From an uncultured Eubacterium sp. (GTDB lineage: Bacteria > Bacillota > Clostridia > Lachnospirales > Lachnospiraceae), in the NCBI GenBank assembly GCA_900548465.1, contig URKY01000002.1, forward strand, positions 1-64,000: a DNA stretch of 64,000 nt, in the 5' to 3' direction. The notes below the pieces were generated by a model. That model was not told the DNA's origin, did no database searches, and worked only from the letters and a program-made list of their open reading frames with translations. A program made the translations under genes and the position numbers. How positions within the stretch are numbered: position 1 is the stretch's first letter; the number at the start of each line of letters is the position of its first letter. Positions 61,343 to 64,000 of the stretch are shown here, in pieces.

Positions 61343-63389
61343 TTCTTATAATCTCCTTTCCTACTGTTAATAAGAAGTCTTTTAACTGCTCCCACATAAT
61401 GATTACTACAAGAACAACGATTGCTGCAATAAGCATAAATACAACTGTTATTATCAAACTTAATACTGTATGTTTGAAGTCGTAATCATGTACTGTTGCA
61501 AGACCTTCAAATATTGTTGCTATACTCCAACATACGCCAATAGCCATTATTGTTGTAAGTATGAAGGATTCATTGTATGTTAAAACATATGACATTCCAA
61601 TTGTCACCAGCATACTTATCATTGCCGGCATTACACCGTATGCAGGAATCATATATACCTGTTTTAATGTTCCATCACCATCTGTAATTGATGTAACAAG
61701 GAAGTTACAAACAATAAATAAGATTAATATTGCGAAGAAACCTACAACTACAGCTCCCATATCCATATCTTCTACCTTTGTATACTGATATATGAAACCT
61801 TTCTGTGTCTGATATAACATATATACTCCGAAGAATACTATATAAATAATTGTTGCTGCAATCATTGATCCATTCTTATGAACCCTTATATCGTAATATC
61901 TGTCTATAGGATGTTTTGCACACTTAAATGCGTATCCTATTTCACCAATTACCGGTGTGTTTTTAAGTTTCTTTCCTAAAGCTCTCTTAGCTTTTCTTAT
62001 CTTCTTATCTCTGTCCACAAAGCTAATAACTACCTTGAGAAGAATAAGAACGATAACAATTATCAGGAAAGTACCAAGTCCCTTCTGAATTTCTTTATTT
62101 CTTACTTCCCAGAATGCATTTGAATAACCGTCTCTGTTACCGGCAATTTCAAAATGTTCCATTGCCTTATCATATTCTTCGTCATTGTAGTAGGCTTTAG
62201 CAACACCGTTATGCGCCAATACAGACATCTGGTTAAGTCTTAATACGTAATTCCAATCTGTAAGGGCATCATCATAATCACCATTCTCATATTCGTCTAA
62301 TGCTCTGTAAATTGTTGTAGCATATTCTGTAGGATTGAATGACTGTAAAATTCCTTTTTCACTATCCGCAGTCCAGATGTTTCCTTTGTTGTCTACTGCA
62401 ATAGTCATAAGTGATGAATATAAACCTGATATATCAGTATCTTCAGCCTGTTCACCAAATTCGAAAATCACTTCACCCTGACTTGTGTATACCCAAACAT
62501 AACCATGGGAGTCACATGCATAAATAATGCCGTTTTCATCTGTAGTTACATCTGTTAATGCTGAAGGTGTTTTAACATCACCGAACATGTTCGTTCCGTT
62601 TGTACTATGTTTCTTTAAAAGGTCGTTACCTTTACCCATACATGTTGAGTAAGCAGTTCCCTGTCTGTCCACATATACATTAGAGAAAGTTGACGGAAGT
62701 GTGTTAAGTATTTCCGACTTTTTCTGCTGTTCCTTTGTGTAAATGAGTTTCAAGAACATCTGCTGTGGTGTAAGTACCGACTTATTAGATGTAAAGTATC
62801 CTAAAAACTCACCTGTGTTTGCCAACTGAATAATACCGGCATAAACACCTTCTGAAACAATGTATAAGTTATTACCACTATCTACGGCAACCTTACTTGG
62901 TTCGTAGTTTGTGTCAGCAAATATTGGTGCTGTAGGTTTATCATATCTTCTTACAAATTCAAAATCCTTCGTAAATCTGAATACTGTTTTGGCACCCGAA
63001 TCCGCAATATATAGTTCACCTTCATTAGTTCTGAAAATTCCCTTTGGTGTTTCAAAACCTGTAAATTCATCAGAATTAATTGTTCCCTTTTTCATTTCTT
63101 TAACTACTTTTTCAGTATTTAAATCATAAACAACAATTCTCTGATTTCCGGTGTCTACAATATATGCAATGTTATTTTCATCAATAACCATATCTGATGG
63201 TTCTGACAATCCTAAATCTGTTATTGTTTTGTCCGGCAGGTACGCATCCTGTGTTCTAACCATTTCATCCTGATCATCAAGTGTATATGTATAACTTGTG
63301 GCCTGGGATGCTCCAACAGGAAGCGCTGCCATTACCATAAATATCAAAGTCAGGAACAGAACCAATGATTTTTTCTTTATCTTTTTCAT
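61326..63389 (-). CDS. Membrane protein with NHL repeats, TPR and Yip1-like domain
   Basis: 687 residues: signal peptide or anchor (1-28); an extracytoplasmic beta-propeller of NHL repeats (about 55-355; SEPSDMVIDENNIAYIVDTGNQRIVVYD is one repeat in parts); two TPR units (about 375-440, YENGDYDDALTDWNYVL and YYNDEEYDKAMEHFEIA); a membrane helix (about 450-470); and a Yip1-type integral-membrane domain with five helices (about 495-687). It lies between two permease genes. AAGGAGG precedes the ATG. Such proteins recur beside DUF5696 and CUT1 permeases; I infer a sensing or assembly role for the uptake machinery, with no direct evidence. Confidence 0.75.
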   Translation of the reverse strand: MKKIKKKSLVLFLTLIFMVMAALPVGASQATSYTYTLDDQDEMVRTQDAYLPDKTITDLGLSEPSDMVIDENNIAYIVDTGNQRIVVYDLNTEKVVKEMKKGTINSDEFTGFETPKGIFRTNEGELYIADSGAKTVFRFTKDFEFVRRYDKPTAPIFADTNYEPSKVAVDSGNNLYIVSEGVYAGIIQLANTGEFLGYFTSNKSVLTPQQMFLKLIYTKEQQKKSEILNTLPSTFSNVYVDRQGTAYSTCMGKGNDLLKKHSTNGTNMFGDVKTPSALTDVTTDENGIIYACDSHGYVWVYTSQGEVIFEFGEQAEDTDISGLYSSLMTIAVDNKGNIWTADSEKGILQSFNPTEYATTIYRALDEYENGDYDDALTDWNYVLRLNQMSVLAHNGVAKAYYNDEEYDKAMEHFEIAGNRDGYSNAFWEVRNKEIQKGLGTFLIIVIVLILLKVVISFVDRDKKIRKAKRALGKKLKNTPVIGEIGYAFKCAKHPIDRYYDIRVHKNGSMIAATIIYIVFFGVYMLYQTQKGFIYQYTKVEDMDMGAVVVGFFAILILFIVCNFLVTSITDGDGTLKQVYMIPAYGVMPAMISMLVTIGMSYVLTYNESFILTTIMAIGVCWSIATIFEGLATVHDYDFKHTVLSLIITVVFMLIAAIVVLVVIIMWEQLKDFLLTVGKEIIRNVTGS

Positions 63390-63399
63390 TTCTGCCTCC

Positions 63400-64000
63400 T
63401 TACTTGATACCTGAACTTGCCATTGTGTTCATAACCTTAGACTGCATACATATGAATATTACCAGGTTAGGTATAAACATAATCAGGTTGGCCGCTGCTA
63501 CCATACCGGAAGCCGCTACGGCGTTATTAACACCAATGGAGTTGACATAGTATGTTAATGTTCTTAAAGCTTCGTTTGTTATATAGTTGTTTGATGTTTC
63601 CACGTTCTGCCATACCTGCTGGAATGTAAGAACGACAGATGTTGCAAGAGCCGGTTTAGTAAGCGGAATGATTACTTTTCTAAGAATTGTAACATCTCCG
63701 GCACCATCTACTACTGCTGCTTCTATTAAAGCATCCGGGATACCGTCTACGAACTGTTTTACAAGGAACAATCCGACAGGCATTGCAATCAATGGAAGAA
63801 TATGTGCAAACCATGTATTGTAAGCACCTATTCCAACTATGATTAAGTATCTTGGAATTGCAACCGCTGTGGCTACAAACATAAGGGCCATCTGGTTGAC
63901 TTCCCATAAAGCACCTTTAATTTTGAATTTCTTCTTCGAGAATACATACGCTGCCATAATTGTAATAATCAAGTTAAGTACTACTGTAAGGACCGTAACT
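63400..64000 (-). CDS. Carbohydrate ABC transporter permease, MalG type (5' end outside the window)
   Basis: The frame is open to the last base of the window, so the gene begins beyond 64000. The visible 200 residues hold about five membrane helices and the EAA loop EAAVVDGAGDVTILRKVIIPL. It is a second MalG-type subunit, distinct from 56771-57727, so two importers or two versions of one are encoded. A TTG at 63972 is not the true start. It ends 10 bases before the NHL/TPR/Yip1 gene and is in the same operon. Confidence 0.85.
   Translation of the reverse strand, partial: VTVLTVVLNLIITIMAAYVFSKKKFKIKGALWEVNQMALMFVATAVAIPRYLIIVGIGAYNTWFAHILPLIAMPVGLFLVKQFVDGIPDALIEAAVVDGAGDVTILRKVIIPLTKPALATSVVLTFQQVWQNVETSNNYITNEALRTLTYYVNSIGVNNAVAASGMVAAANLIMFIPNLVIFICMQSKVMNTMASSGIK

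Noticed and set aside
63400..63972. Complete permease gene starting at TTG 63972
   Set aside because: The frame is open to the window edge and the first membrane helices would be missing; it is a partial gene.

Overview
The window looks like a chromosomal piece of an anaerobic, low-GC, spore-forming Firmicute of the Lachnospiraceae/Eubacterium type. This is inferred from AT-rich intergenic DNA, strong AGGAGG ribosome binding sites, a rubredoxin-first rubrerythrin, spoIID and spoIIQ-like sporulation genes, a T-box in front of ileS, and huge secreted enzymes with Thr/Pro linkers and a Lys-rich C-terminal module. No tRNA, rRNA, CRISPR array or complete insertion sequence was seen. Almost every gene lies on the minus strand.

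Positions 1-19,700 carry housekeeping and accessory genes: a decayed perR tail beside rubrerythrin; a 3-kb island (about 1,130-4,180) with two near-identical copies of a putative type I toxin-antitoxin unit flanking a Big-domain surface protein and two small DNA-binding proteins; a P-type ATPase, a YwlG-like protein, an ECF transporter S component and glycerol kinase; spoIIQ-like and spoIID; a PD-(D/E)XK nuclease-like gene between two tandem hairpin arrays; glycogen phosphorylase; and ileS with its T-box.

Positions 19,700-64,000 appear to be one large beta-1,3-glucan (laminarin, curdlan, callose or yeast glucan) utilisation region. Outside the cell: two GH16 laminarinases (2638 and about 470 residues), a 2461-residue GH81 endo-beta-1,3-glucanase, a CotH-like surface protein and carbohydrate-binding proteins. 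For import: carbohydrate ABC permeases with a DUF5696-like protein and an NHL/TPR/Yip1-like membrane protein. In the cytoplasm: a GH94 laminaribiose phosphorylase-like enzyme, a GH149/GH161-like oligoglucan phosphorylase and a GH17 enzyme, which would feed glucose 1-phosphate into central metabolism with little ATP cost. A LacI-family regulator sits in the middle, and short CG-centred palindromes precede three of the operons. No ATPase or solute-binding protein is visible; they may lie beyond 64,000 or elsewhere.

The least explained structure is a family of tandem arrays of imperfect hairpins with a period of about 72 bp (11.7, 12.8-13.2, 31.0-31.6 and 50.5-50.8 kb). Two of the three array regions sit directly against paralogous PD-(D/E)XK-like genes. 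This is the best candidate here for an undescribed system. Other points of interest are two small peptides, one of which shares a GD-x3-NPW motif with two neighbouring secreted proteins, and a domain present both at the end of the giant laminarinase and as a free-standing secreted protein.
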